A DNA stretch of 15,773 bases from CAYQLK01 sp964418515 (GCA_964418515.1 CAYQLK010000021.1:1-15773); one strand, 5' to 3'; shown: positions 6,781 to 13,407, counted from the first letter of the stretch. The notes: generated by a model from the sequence alone, not told the origin. Numbers and translations: made by a program.

Positions 6781-7395
6781 ATGATGAAAAAACTGCTCCT
6801 TGCTGTTGGTTGGCTTACAGTCACACCAATATTTTTGTTCTATTTGATTATTACCGCGAACAAAGTTTCTCACACGAAACATTTTAGTCGGGCTGTAGAA
6901 TCGTCTGTAAAAGTTGTAGCGACTGAATCTCCATATCGAATGTTTTCTGCACTTCCTGAACAAGTAGAGTTAATTAGTAATTCTATAGAATCTGAAGATG
7001 CTAGGTCTTTAATTATCACTAATTGGTTAACCGCATATAAGGCTCCGCTAGCTCCATATGGCGATGTTTTTGTTAAGGCTGCTGACAAATATGGTCTTGA
7101 TTGGCGGTTGTTGCCAGCGATTTCCATGAAAGAATCCGGTGGCGGTAGAGCAATTCCAGTTGATTCTTATAATGCTTGGGGCTGGGGTATTTATGGTGAT
7201 CAGGTACTAAGGTTTGATAGTTGGGAAGATGGAATTTATGGCGTGGCAGCTGGACTTAAGAAAAGTTATCTGGATCAAGGTTTAACAACACCAGAGCAAA
7301 TAATGGCAAAATACACTCCCCCATCACTTGAAATTGGCGGACCTTGGGCTCAAGGCGTACAAAGATATTTTGCTGAATTGTCCGAGACCGAGTGA
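6781..7395 (+). CDS. Membrane-anchored glucosaminidase/lysozyme-like protein
   Basis: This is probably a peptidoglycan hydrolase acting outside the membrane. One N-terminal transmembrane helix (about 5-26) acts as anchor or uncleaved signal. A linker runs to about residue 85, and a lysozyme-like domain fills about 88-200. That domain has DKYGLDWRLLPAISMKESGGG with Glu118 as the likely catalytic acid, then YNAWGWGIYGD, FDSWEDGIYGVAAGLKKSY and YTPPS. These match the endo-beta-N-acetylglucosaminidase-like fold. The 204-aa length suits a single-domain enzyme. Two ATGs (6781, 6784) follow TATACAA with no SD; either could start. It lies 41 nt before murT on the same strand, so cell-wall remodelling and lipid II amidation genes are neighbours. 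Confidence 0.82.
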   Translation: MMKKLLLAVGWLTVTPIFLFYLIITANKVSHTKHFSRAVESSVKVVATESPYRMFSALPEQVELISNSIESEDARSLIITNWLTAYKAPLAPYGDVFVKAADKYGLDWRLLPAISMKESGGGRAIPVDSYNAWGWGIYGDQVLRFDSWEDGIYGVAAGLKKSYLDQGLTTPEQIMAKYTPPSLEIGGPWAQGVQRYFAELSETE

Positions 7396-7422
7396 TAGTT
7401 TAGGTAAATAATCCAATAAATG

Positions 7423-7428
7423 TAAAAT
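7423..7428 (+). promoter_or_regulatory. Possible -10 for a near-leaderless murT transcript
   Basis: TAAAAT ends 8 nt before the murT ATG (7437), so transcription would start at or within 2 nt of the start codon. No SD is present and the -35 is poor (TTAGGT). This is a weak candidate. Confidence 0.3.
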
Positions 7429-7436
7429 AGTTAGAT

Positions 7437-8780
7437 ATGGATAGAGTAAAGTTTGCTGCTGTTTCGGTAGCGACTAGGATGACGACAAAAATTATTGGTG
7501 TAACCAGAAAAGGCAAAGGTCAAGCAGCACCTGGATTGGTTGCTTTAAAGCTCGACCCAGAGCTTATAAAACGTGCCCATAAATATTTTGAAAGAAGTGT
7601 ATTTGTAACGGGAACAAACGGTAAGACTACGACCACCAAGTTATTAACCTTAGCTATAAGAAAATCGGGACAAAAAGTTATTTCAAATGAAACTGGTTCT
7701 AATTTAGAGAGAGGTTTGGCAGCCTCAATTGCTAATTATTTGTCAGGATTTGGAAAAATTGGTTCCACAATGGCTGTTTGGGAAACTGACGAGTCCGCTT
7801 TTGCCAAAATGATGCCAGATTTAAACGCTGATGTGGTGGTTTTACTTAATTTGTTTAGGGATCAACTTGATAGATACGGCGAGATTGACTCGACAGCTAA
7901 AAAAATCTATGAAGCGATTAAAAAAAAGAAGCACTTAAGGTTGGTTGTTAACGCTGACGATCCGTATATGGTTGCAATTGCAAAGAACTTTGAAAATGTT
8001 ACTTATTTTGCCGTTAAGACCAAAACGCCAACAAACACACAAAAGTTAACTAAAGATGCTATCACTTGCCCATATTGTTTTGGTGAGCTGGTCTTTAAGA
8101 GTCCACTATATTCTCATTTGGGAGAATTTCAATGTCAAAATTGTAAGTTTGGCAGTCCAAAAGCCGAGTATGAAATTATGGACTTTGACAAGAGTTTTAT
8201 TTATGTAAAACGAGGTAAAAACATTATTAAACTACCAAGAATTAGTGGTGGGTTTTATAATATTTACAATGAGTTAGCGGCTTTTGCGGCTGCGGAGCTA
8301 TTAGATGTTAAGGTTAACGATTTTGTGATTGCTGCTAAGGAATTTAAGGTGCCATTTGGTAGATACGAAAAAATGAGTTTTGGTGGGAAAGAAATTACGA
8401 CGGTTTTAGTTAAAAACCCAACAGGGATGTCACAGGCTCTGCAGGCGATTGTTGAAGAGAACAAAAATAATACTTTGGTTTTGGGACTTAACTCTAAAAT
8501 CGCTGACGGACGTGATACTTCTTGGATTTGGGATGTCGATTTTGAAGATTATATTTTAAGGTCTAAGACTTTTACGTTTGTAGTAACCGGACAAAGAAAA
8601 TGGGATATAGCACTAAGGATTAAATCAGCAGGTGTATTGCCAGAGCGAATCATTGTCGTTGATAGTTATAAACGTGCTTTAGAAAAAGCCACAAAGTCGA
8701 ATTCAGATGCTGTTTATTATTTACCTACGTACACAGCCTTAATGGAGTCGATGGAAGTTTTTGATAAAACAAAAAAATGA
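7437..8780 (+). CDS. murT: Lipid II isoglutaminyl synthase, Mur-ligase subunit MurT
   Basis: MurT activates the alpha-carboxyl of the D-glutamate in lipid II so that GatD-supplied ammonia can convert it to D-isoglutamine. The 447-residue length is normal. P-loop TGTNGKTTTT lies at 58-67 and the Mur-ligase motif NLFRDQLDRYGE at 138-149. A four-cysteine zinc ribbon inserted in the middle domain has Cys211, 214, 233 and 236, as in known MurT proteins. The C-terminal DUF1727 domain includes KNPTGMSQAL and ADGRDTSWIWDVDFE. In Staphylococcus an Asp in this last motif completes the GatD catalytic triad. ATG at 7437 has no SD. gatD follows on the same strand, as in most genomes with this pair. Confidence 0.95.
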   Translation: MDRVKFAAVSVATRMTTKIIGVTRKGKGQAAPGLVALKLDPELIKRAHKYFERSVFVTGTNGKTTTTKLLTLAIRKSGQKVISNETGSNLERGLAASIANYLSGFGKIGSTMAVWETDESAFAKMMPDLNADVVVLLNLFRDQLDRYGEIDSTAKKIYEAIKKKKHLRLVVNADDPYMVAIAKNFENVTYFAVKTKTPTNTQKLTKDAITCPYCFGELVFKSPLYSHLGEFQCQNCKFGSPKAEYEIMDFDKSFIYVKRGKNIIKLPRISGGFYNIYNELAAFAAAELLDVKVNDFVIAAKEFKVPFGRYEKMSFGGKEITTVLVKNPTGMSQALQAIVEENKNNTLVLGLNSKIADGRDTSWIWDVDFEDYILRSKTFTFVVTGQRKWDIALRIKSAGVLPERIIVVDSYKRALEKATKSNSDAVYYLPTYTALMESMEVFDKTKK

Positions 8781-8918
8781 TTCTTTATAAAAGTTTAAAA
8801 ATTATGAAAAAAATAAGTGCTCGCTAAAATTCGCTAAAATTCTGTCTCTGACAAATTTTATCTCAGTTTTAGCTACGCTTTCTTTTTTCCAACCCTTAAT
8901 TATTTATAAAAGTTTAAA
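8780..8918. repeat. Direct-repeat-flanked murT-gatD spacer with small hairpin
   Basis: A 20-nt direct repeat (core tttataaaagtttaaa, one mismatch overall) lies at 8780-8799 and 8899-8918, offset 119 nt. Between the copies are a perfect tandem repeat of TCGCTAAAAT (8821-8830, 8831-8840) and an inverted repeat, AAAATT/AATTTT with TGTC/GACA (8836-8859). An 8-codon reading frame at 8804-8827 (MKKISAR, then stop) resembles the gatD start MKIRLAH. The spacer looks like a partial duplication or small insertion rather than coding sequence. Confidence 0.6.
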
Positions 8919-8941
8919 GTTGGTTTAAAAAAATGAAAATA

Positions 8942-9041
8942 NNNNNNNNNNNNNNNNNNNNNNNNNNNNNNNNNNNNNNNNNNNNNNNNNNNNNNNNNNN
9001 NNNNNNNNNNNNNNNNNNNNNNNNNNNNNNNNNNNNNNNNN
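8942..9041. other. 100-N scaffold gap, probably spurious
   Basis: Exactly 100 N separate two contig ends. The last 14 bases on the left (8928-8941, AAAAAATGAAAATA) are identical to the first 14 on the right (9042-9055). The simplest reading is that the contigs overlap and no sequence is missing. Confidence 0.8.
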
Positions 9042-9046
9042 AAAAA

Positions 9047-9778
9047 ATGAAAATACGACTTGCTCATTTGTATGGAAGGATTATGAATACTTACGGTGAT
9101 GATGGTAACTTGCTAGTTTTGTCTCGAAGACTAAAAACGCGCGGATTTGACGTTGGAATAGAAATGGTTGATGTTGGTTACAAATTAAAAGAAAATGAAT
9201 TTGATTTTTATTTTTTTGGTGGAGGTCAGGATAATAATCAAAAGATTGCGGCAGTCGATTTGTTAAAAAATAAAAAGATACTTTATAAAGAGATAATTTC
9301 GCGCAACGTTCCACTTTTGGCTGTTTGTGGGGGCTATCAGTTGTTGGGGCAAAATTATGAATTTGGCAATGAAAAACTTGAAGGATTAAAAATATTTCCG
9401 GTTAGTACTAAAGCCGGAAATGTAAGGCTTGTTGGAAATATTGTAATTAAACCTAATCCAAGTTTTGGTTTAGAAAAAAAGATTGTCGGTTTTGAAAATC
9501 ATTCGGGCTACACTACTCTGTCGAAAATTTCAGAGCCTTTTGGGGAAGTTGTATCTGGTCATGGTAATTACTTTAAATCTGCATCAGAGGGTTGTGTAGT
9601 AAATAATGCGATTGGTACATATCTGCATGGTCCGATTTTGGCTAAAAACCCGCATTTGGCGGATATGATAATTAAAAATATTTTGACTGTTAAGGGTTAT
9701 AAAGGTGAGTTTATTAAGCTGGATGATGAAATTGAGTGGAGGGTTTGGGAAGATCAGCTTAAGGCTCGTAACGATTAA
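9047..9778 (+). CDS. gatD: Lipid II isoglutaminyl synthase, glutamine amidotransferase subunit GatD
   Basis: GatD hydrolyses glutamine and passes ammonia to MurT for amidation of lipid II. I start it at ATG 9047, giving 243 residues (MKIRLAHLYG), the usual family length. A reading that begins before the N gap at 8933 adds only unknown residues. Class-I amidotransferase (CobB/CobQ-like) features are FFGGGQDNNQ (56-65), the nucleophile elbow LAVCGGYQLLG with Cys94, GFENHSGYT (148-156) and GTYLHGPILAKNP with His194. Cys94 is at the same number as in the Staphylococcus enzyme, and the third triad residue is expected from MurT. It runs convergent with the 413-aa gene, with only 3 nt between stop codons. 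No SD is seen. Confidence 0.94.
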   Translation: MKIRLAHLYGRIMNTYGDDGNLLVLSRRLKTRGFDVGIEMVDVGYKLKENEFDFYFFGGGQDNNQKIAAVDLLKNKKILYKEIISRNVPLLAVCGGYQLLGQNYEFGNEKLEGLKIFPVSTKAGNVRLVGNIVIKPNPSFGLEKKIVGFENHSGYTTLSKISEPFGEVVSGHGNYFKSASEGCVVNNAIGTYLHGPILAKNPHLADMIIKNILTVKGYKGEFIKLDDEIEWRVWEDQLKARND

Positions 9779-9781
9779 GGT

Positions 9782-11023
9782 CTAGGGTAATTGAGATGCT
9801 GGGGTTGATTCCTGAGGAACTGTAAGGTCGATGTAGTCTTCTGGGGGTAATGTTGAAAAAGTTCTGCGGTAGTTTTGAAAGGATAGATCTATCAGTGCGT
9901 TGTCGATTCTTGATTGGTTTGGGGAACTACCCTGAGTGAGTGTTATTACCAGTTTGTAAGGGAGATTTGTTAAAGTGTCCGCTAAAATTTCAAATTTTGC
10001 GTTGTAGAATTCTATTAGATAATCTTCTATTGTTTTGGTTATTGAAATTGCGAGGTCATTATCAATGTAGTCAGTTTTTAGCTGTGAAAGAAGTGTTTGA
10101 GTTTTTTGTTGATTGAGTTTTAGGGTATATCTTTGGAGTTCAATGTTTTCAAAAAGTGGTTGAATTTCTCCTGTATCAATAAGTTCAAAGGGGGGATTTT
10201 TGGCTAATAATGAACGAGTTTTTTGAACTTGTTCCTCTGTAATACCAACAACAGGATGCTCATTATTAGTTATATCGTTTTTGGTGGAAATATTTAATGC
10301 GGCTCGAATTGTTTTTGGGTTAATTTTGAGCCATTGGTTTCTGAGTTTGGCAAATTTTTCGTTTTCAAAACCACTATATTCATTAAGTTTGAAATAAGTC
10401 GATTGGTTGATATTTGATAACTCAAATGAGTAGATTTGTTTGGAAAATACTTGAGGATTGTTTCGATAATGAGTTTCAATTGTTACGTCTGCAATTAGTC
10501 GTTCATTGCGATTATTGAAGGGTGAAGTGTCATCTCCACCTATTTTAGTGTCTGTGTCTACTCTGGATTTGAATTTGGCTTTTATGATTCCGTAGCTAAA
10601 GCTTGTCGGATCAATTGTTTCGTTACGTAGTTGTGCAAAGGATAGCTCTTTAAATGTGTGAATATTCTTAACTGTAAGATCGATTGTGCCGTTTATTTCA
10701 AAGTCTTTGGCAAGCGAAAATTTGTATGCAATATCAGCAAGTTTGCGGATATCCGCTGTGGTAAGCATGTAAAAGTAAATACCTCCAAGAGAGAAAATAA
10801 TTAGTACTAGAAAGATTATTAAAGAATGGTAGCGATGTGTTGATAACCAAGATTTGGTTTGTGATTGGGTTTTATCGGCAACTTGAAGTGTTAATTCTTT
10901 TATTGCGAGATCAACTTCTTTTGGTTGCCAGCCGGCTTTAATTAAAATTGATTTAATTGTTTCGTTTGAAGTGCCTTGGGCATATTGATTTTGGATGTAT
11001 TGGGATAGTTTTGGTTCGATCAT
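9782..11023 (-). CDS. Membrane-anchored hypothetical protein, 413 aa
   Basis: No enzyme family is recognised. Residues 1-45 form a compact helical domain (YIQNQYAQGTSNETIKSILI, then AGW and VDLAIKEL), a module I associate with CPR membrane proteins. A transmembrane helix follows at about 66-88. Residues 90-413 are extracytoplasmic, with many predicted strands and amphipathic helices and an Asp/Thr/Pro-rich C-terminus (YIDLTVPQESTPASQLP). The fold could be a lipoprotein-like or substrate-binding domain, but I cannot name it. The small cytoplasmic domain suggests binding of a partner. ATG at 11023 has no SD; TAAAAT near 11070 is the only -10 candidate. The gene is convergent with gatD. Confidence 0.78.
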   Translation of the reverse strand: MIEPKLSQYIQNQYAQGTSNETIKSILIKAGWQPKEVDLAIKELTLQVADKTQSQTKSWLSTHRYHSLIIFLVLIIFSLGGIYFYMLTTADIRKLADIAYKFSLAKDFEINGTIDLTVKNIHTFKELSFAQLRNETIDPTSFSYGIIKAKFKSRVDTDTKIGGDDTSPFNNRNERLIADVTIETHYRNNPQVFSKQIYSFELSNINQSTYFKLNEYSGFENEKFAKLRNQWLKINPKTIRAALNISTKNDITNNEHPVVGITEEQVQKTRSLLAKNPPFELIDTGEIQPLFENIELQRYTLKLNQQKTQTLLSQLKTDYIDNDLAISITKTIEDYLIEFYNAKFEILADTLTNLPYKLVITLTQGSSPNQSRIDNALIDLSFQNYRRTFSTLPPEDYIDLTVPQESTPASQLP

Positions 11024-11093
11024 TATCTTTTGGGCAGCAAAGAATATTTTGAGTTACTTTTATTGATTTTACACTATCAACATTAGCTTTTTG

Positions 11094-11177
11094 TGGGCGA
11101 GAGAGGACTCGAACCTCCAAGGATTTAACTCCACACGCTCCTAAGGCGTGCGCGTCTACCAATTTCGCCACTCGCCC
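11094..11177 (-). tRNA. tRNA-Leu(TAG)
   Basis: Acceptor GGGCGAG pairs with CTCGCCC. Anticodon stem CACGC/GCGTG encloses CTTAGGA (anticodon TAG). The long variable arm and TTCGAGT T-loop are present. The discriminator is A and CCA is not encoded. It lies downstream of tRNA-Val(TAC), with the three-hairpin element between them, so the two are probably co-transcribed. Confidence 0.95.
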
Positions 11178-11184
11178 GGGCGCT

Positions 11185-11263
11185 TTAGGGAGACACTAGG
11201 GTTTCTCCCTAATATCCCTCTTCCAAAAGGAAAGTTTTTGCCAAGCTAAGCTTGTTCAAAAAC
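11185..11263 (-). repeat. Three-hairpin repeat element, copy B (between tRNA-Val and tRNA-Leu)
   Basis: Hairpin 1 pairs TTAGGGAGA (11185-11193) with TCTCCCTAA (11204-11212), then after a C/T mismatch AC with GT. Hairpin 2 is weaker (TTCC with GGAA, 11221-11232). Hairpin 3 pairs GTTTTTG (11234-11240) with CAAAAAC (11257-11263), enclosing CAAGC/GCTTG (11242-11254). Against copy A the sequence differs in stem positions but pairing is kept. For example, the pair 144/152 is G-C in A and the matching 11244/11252 is A-T. The element ends 7 nt before the tRNA-Leu 5' end. Confidence 0.75.
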
Positions 11264-11291
11264 CGTATTTTAGTATTTAGTTTTTAATGTG

Positions 11292-11365
11292 TGGGCACCG
11301 AGGGATTCGAACCCCCGACCCCCCCGGTGTAAACGGGGTGCTCTAACCAACTGAGCTAGGTGCCC
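11292..11365 (-). tRNA. tRNA-Val(TAC)
   Basis: Acceptor GGGCACC pairs with GGTGCCC. The D-arm is GCTCAGTTGGTTAGAGC, identical to that of tRNA-Val(GAC). Anticodon stem CCCCG/CGGGG encloses TTTACAC (anticodon TAC). The T-loop is TTCGAAT. The discriminator is A and CCA is not encoded. Confidence 0.95.
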
Positions 11366-11382
11366 TAAAGTTTCTAAAGGCG

Positions 11383-11411
11383 ATTTTAACGAAAAAAAAC
11401 TTGCTTTGCAA
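11383..11411 (-). promoter_or_regulatory. Promoter of tRNA-Val(TAC)-tRNA-Leu(TAG)
   Basis: On the minus strand, TTGCAA (11406-11411) and TAAAAT (11383-11388) are separated by 17 nt, with the -10 about 18 nt from the tRNA 5' end. The -35 touches the T-run of the upstream gene's terminator. Confidence 0.7.
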
Positions 11412-11451
11412 AAGAAAAAGGAGCCAGAGGTGCAAATATGCACATGGCTCC
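11411..11451 (-). terminator. Intrinsic terminator of the OMP-decarboxylase-family gene
   Basis: The stem GGAGCCA (11420-11426) pairs with TGGCTCC (11445-11451), enclosing a second pairing, GTGCA/TGCAC-like, around AAATA. On the minus strand it is followed by TTTTTCTTT. It lies 16 nt after the stop at 11468. Confidence 0.9.
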
Positions 11452-11467
11452 ATGAATGGTTTGCGGT

Positions 11468-12256
11468 TTAGACCAAGGTCGGAACCCGAAGTGCGTCGTT
11501 GACTTCGTGAATAATCCGTAAGGCTGCAGCTCGTTGTTCAAGTGGTCCTTTTTGACTAAGGACAGGATCGCCGATAATGATCTTGTCTGCGCCGTCTTGG
11601 AACGCTTGAGTTGGGGTGACGGTTCGCCAGTTGTTGCCAGCGTCTGGATGCCAGTCTGGGCGGACCCCTGCGCAGTAGACTGCAAGTTTGGGGCTAATTC
11701 CGCGAGCTTTGAGTTCCTTGACTTCCCAACCCCCGATGATGACCGCGTCGGCGCCTGCTTCGGCTGCCATTTCAGCAAAGACGAAAACTTGTTCGAGTCT
11801 GGGGCGGTTGTAGATTCTCAGGCAGTCATTGTCGTCGAGTGAGGTGTTCACGGTTGAGACGACCACAAGGCAGGCACCTTTATTGGCAACCGCCGCTTGC
11901 AGACTCTTTAGTCCCGAGCTGGGGTTGACAGTGAAGGCTACGGGTTGGTGGACTTCGCCAAGAGTTTTGGCTGCTTCAGCGACAACTTTGGGCATGTCGC
12001 CGAGCTTGATGTCCAACAAAATCGGCGGGGTTTCCCCGTACCGAATCTGGTTGGTGTATGTCATGACTGCGGCAACACCTGTCATGGCCGAGATTTCCGC
12101 ATCGACTTTGATGCTGAAGGTTTCCTCGGCTTTTCTGGTGTATAGGGCGTTGCAGAAATCACCAAGATGGTGATTCTGTCTAATACCGTGCGTCGAGAAG
12201 ATGACTCTGCTTCTGTTAAAAGCAGGCATATTCCTAGCAGCGTAGCCAACTGACAT
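11468..12256 (-). CDS. pyrF: Orotidine 5'-phosphate decarboxylase family protein, divergent
   Basis: The family converts OMP to UMP in pyrimidine synthesis. The catalytic motif DIKLGD (82-87) gives the expected Asp-x-Lys-x-x-Asp, and Lys50 in FSIKVDAE fits the first lysine. Later motifs are CAGVRPDW (195-202), WRTVTP (210-215) and DGADKIIIGDPV (221-232), matching the GIRP and GAD-VVGR regions. Two sites are odd. The first strand reads VIFSTHGI in place of the usual ALD. Asp230 stands where a phosphate-binding Arg normally follows Gly. It may therefore be a divergent OMP decarboxylase or a related member of the suprafamily. ATG at 12256 has GAGGG upstream. The gene is G+C-rich, single, with its own terminator, and lies between tRNA-Val and tRNA-Phe. 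Confidence 0.72.
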   Translation of the reverse strand: MSVGYAARNMPAFNRSRVIFSTHGIRQNHHLGDFCNALYTRKAEETFSIKVDAEISAMTGVAAVMTYTNQIRYGETPPILLDIKLGDMPKVVAEAAKTLGEVHQPVAFTVNPSSGLKSLQAAVANKGACLVVVSTVNTSLDDNDCLRIYNRPRLEQVFVFAEMAAEAGADAVIIGGWEVKELKARGISPKLAVYCAGVRPDWHPDAGNNWRTVTPTQAFQDGADKIIIGDPVLSQKGPLEQRAAALRIIHEVNDALRVPTLV

Positions 12257-12313
12257 TTGTCCCTCTCTTTTGTTTGATTGTTAGGTGCGATTTTGGTTGT
12301 TAAACCGAATGGA

Positions 12314-12342
12314 ATTTTAACACAGATTCGTTAATATAAAAA
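12314..12342 (-). promoter_or_regulatory. Candidate promoter of the OMP-decarboxylase-family gene
   Basis: On the minus strand, TAAAAT (12314-12319) is preceded by GTGT, with a weak TTTTTA at the -35 position (12337-12342), 17-nt spacing. The leader would be about 50 nt. The -10 matches others in the window but the -35 is poor. Confidence 0.35.
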
Positions 12343-12372
12343 CTATAGGATGTTTGATGGTGAAAAATAATA

Positions 12373-12537
12373 TGTGCCGAGGGTCAGAAGGAAAATCTTG
12401 TAAACAAAATTTTTGTTCTTCCCTCGTCACACTGCACTTTGTTTGTGTGCCGAGGGTCAGAATAGATTATTTACTTCGTTTATCCTCTTTTCTTCCCTCA
12501 TCACACTTCACTTTGTTTGTGTGCCGAGGGTCAGAAT
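12373..12537 (-). repeat. Tandem repeats of the tRNA-Phe 3' end, in hairpins
   Basis: The 17-nt sequence TGTGCCGAGGGTCAGAA, which is the T-arm and acceptor end of tRNA-Phe, occurs at 12373-12389, 12446-12462 and 12520-12536 (the last within the tRNA). Spacing is 73 and 74 nt. The two copies nearest the tRNA sit in a 48-nt repeat (12416-12463, 12490-12537) with two mismatches. In the middle copy, CCCTCG and CACAC (12421-12432) pair with GTGTG and CGAGGG (12445-12456), so the acceptor-end sequence lies in a hairpin. The arrangement suggests past integration or slippage at the tRNA end. Confidence 0.8.
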
Positions 12538-12594
12538 CGAACTGACATGGCGCGTTTTTCAGACGCGTGCATTGACCAACTTTGCTACCTCGGC
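12522..12594 (-). tRNA. tRNA-Phe(GAA)
   Basis: Acceptor GCCGAGG pairs with CCTCGGC. Anticodon stem CGCGT/ACGCG encloses CTGAAAA (anticodon GAA). T-stem GTCAG/CTGAC encloses TTCGATT. The discriminator is A and CCA is not encoded (ACACA follows). Confidence 0.95.
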
Positions 12595-12624
12595 TCATTA
12601 ATAACTTTAACAGAGACAAGGGGG

Positions 12625-12654
12625 ATTTTAGCAGACTAATTGATTAAGCTTCAA
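12625..12654 (-). promoter_or_regulatory. Promoter of tRNA-Phe
   Basis: On the minus strand, TTGAAG (12649-12654) and TAAAAT (12625-12630), preceded by GC, are separated by 18 nt. The -10 is 30 nt from the tRNA 5' end. Confidence 0.6.
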
Positions 12655-12671
12655 GTTGAGGATTATTACTA

Positions 12672-13274
12672 CTAACCTTGCTTTGGTTTGCGGTGCCTGT
12701 CTTGGATAAAGACGATTGTAACTACGAATACTAAGATTAGAACGCTGAGGATGCCGTAAGTTGCGATTTTTTGATTGTAACGGTAAACCATTGAAGCAAG
12801 TTCAATAAGAAGCATTGTAATCGATATGAACATTGAGCCAAAAAACGAGCCTGTAACAACTCGATATGAGCTTCGCTTGCGGCCAAGTGAAATAAATAAT
12901 CCGGTTGCGATTACAAAAAGAGGAATATTGACTATCGCCGAAATAACTAGTTTGCGACTTTGATAAGGCAGGAGTTCTTCTTTTTCAAAAGCATCATTAG
13001 CTTCTGTGTATGTATTGTATTCAACACCATTATAAGTAAAGTTTTTTTCTGTTGGTTGAGGTTGTTCGATTGGGAAGTTAACATTGCCTGATCGGTCAAG
13101 AGTTTGAGGTTTTAACCTTTCGTAGCTTGGCCGAATTGGTTGTGTGCCGTTGTAAAGACTATTTAAGTCTTTTATAAAAAATTGGGCAAAATATAATAGA
13201 CAAATAGCGAGTAAAAAGGAAACTAATATTCCTACTGCTGAAAAATCACTTGTTTTTGCGGACTCTTTTTCCAT
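12672..13274 (-). CDS. Four-helix membrane protein, 200 aa
   Basis: No family is recognised. Transmembrane helices are at about 13-35, 109-128, 138-160 and 168-191. An extracytoplasmic or cytoplasmic loop of about 70 residues separates the first two; it contains proline- and glutamine-rich sequence and NYNTYTEANDAF-like tyrosine clusters (residues about 80-95). The C-terminus is basic (DRHRKPKQG). I start at ATG 13274. The open frame extends to 13598 but only by reading through the terminator of gap and into gap itself, so that start is false. No SD precedes the ATG. It is A+T-rich like the other membrane genes. Confidence 0.75.
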   Translation of the reverse strand: MEKESAKTSDFSAVGILVSFLLAICLLYFAQFFIKDLNSLYNGTQPIRPSYERLKPQTLDRSGNVNFPIEQPQPTEKNFTYNGVEYNTYTEANDAFEKEELLPYQSRKLVISAIVNIPLFVIATGLFISLGRKRSSYRVVTGSFFGSMFISITMLLIELASMVYRYNQKIATYGILSVLILVFVVTIVFIQDRHRKPKQG

Positions 13275-13291
13275 TTCGTTTAAGTATAGTT

Positions 13292-13322
13292 TTATATTCG
13301 AACAATTGATGGGCTTTGTCAA
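13292..13322 (-). promoter_or_regulatory. Candidate promoter of the 200-aa membrane protein
   Basis: On the minus strand, a consensus TTGACA (13317-13322) is followed by AT-rich -10-like sequence: AATATA at 18 nt or ATATAA at 19 nt. It lies just after the gap terminator, as expected for an independent unit. Confidence 0.45.
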
Positions 13323-13340
13323 TATTGCTATGGGTTGAAA

Positions 13341-13391
13341 ATAAAAAAAGGCAGGTGGATACTCATTTGTAAGATGAATATCCCCTGCCTT
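13341..13391 (-). terminator. Intrinsic terminator of gap
   Basis: The stem AAGGCAGG (13348-13355) pairs with CCTGCCTT (13384-13391). An inner pairing, ATAC-TCAT with ATGA-TAT, surrounds the loop. On the minus strand a T-rich tail follows. It lies 16 nt after the stop at 13408. Confidence 0.9.
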
Positions 13392-13407
13392 GTTGTGGGT
13401 TGTAGTA

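Noticed and set aside
8933..9046. gatD start before the N gap
   Set aside because: It yields 34 unknown residues. ATG 9047 gives the family-typical start, and the flanks of the gap overlap by 14 nt.
12373..12537. CRISPR array
   Set aside because: Only three copies of a 17-nt core are present, one of them part of a functional tRNA; spacing sequences are themselves similar, and no cas gene is in the window.
12354..12601. Plus-strand reading frames of 62-63 codons in the tRNA-Phe 3' repeats
   Set aside because: They translate repeat units and the antisense of a tRNA; similarity between them comes from the repeats, not from coding.
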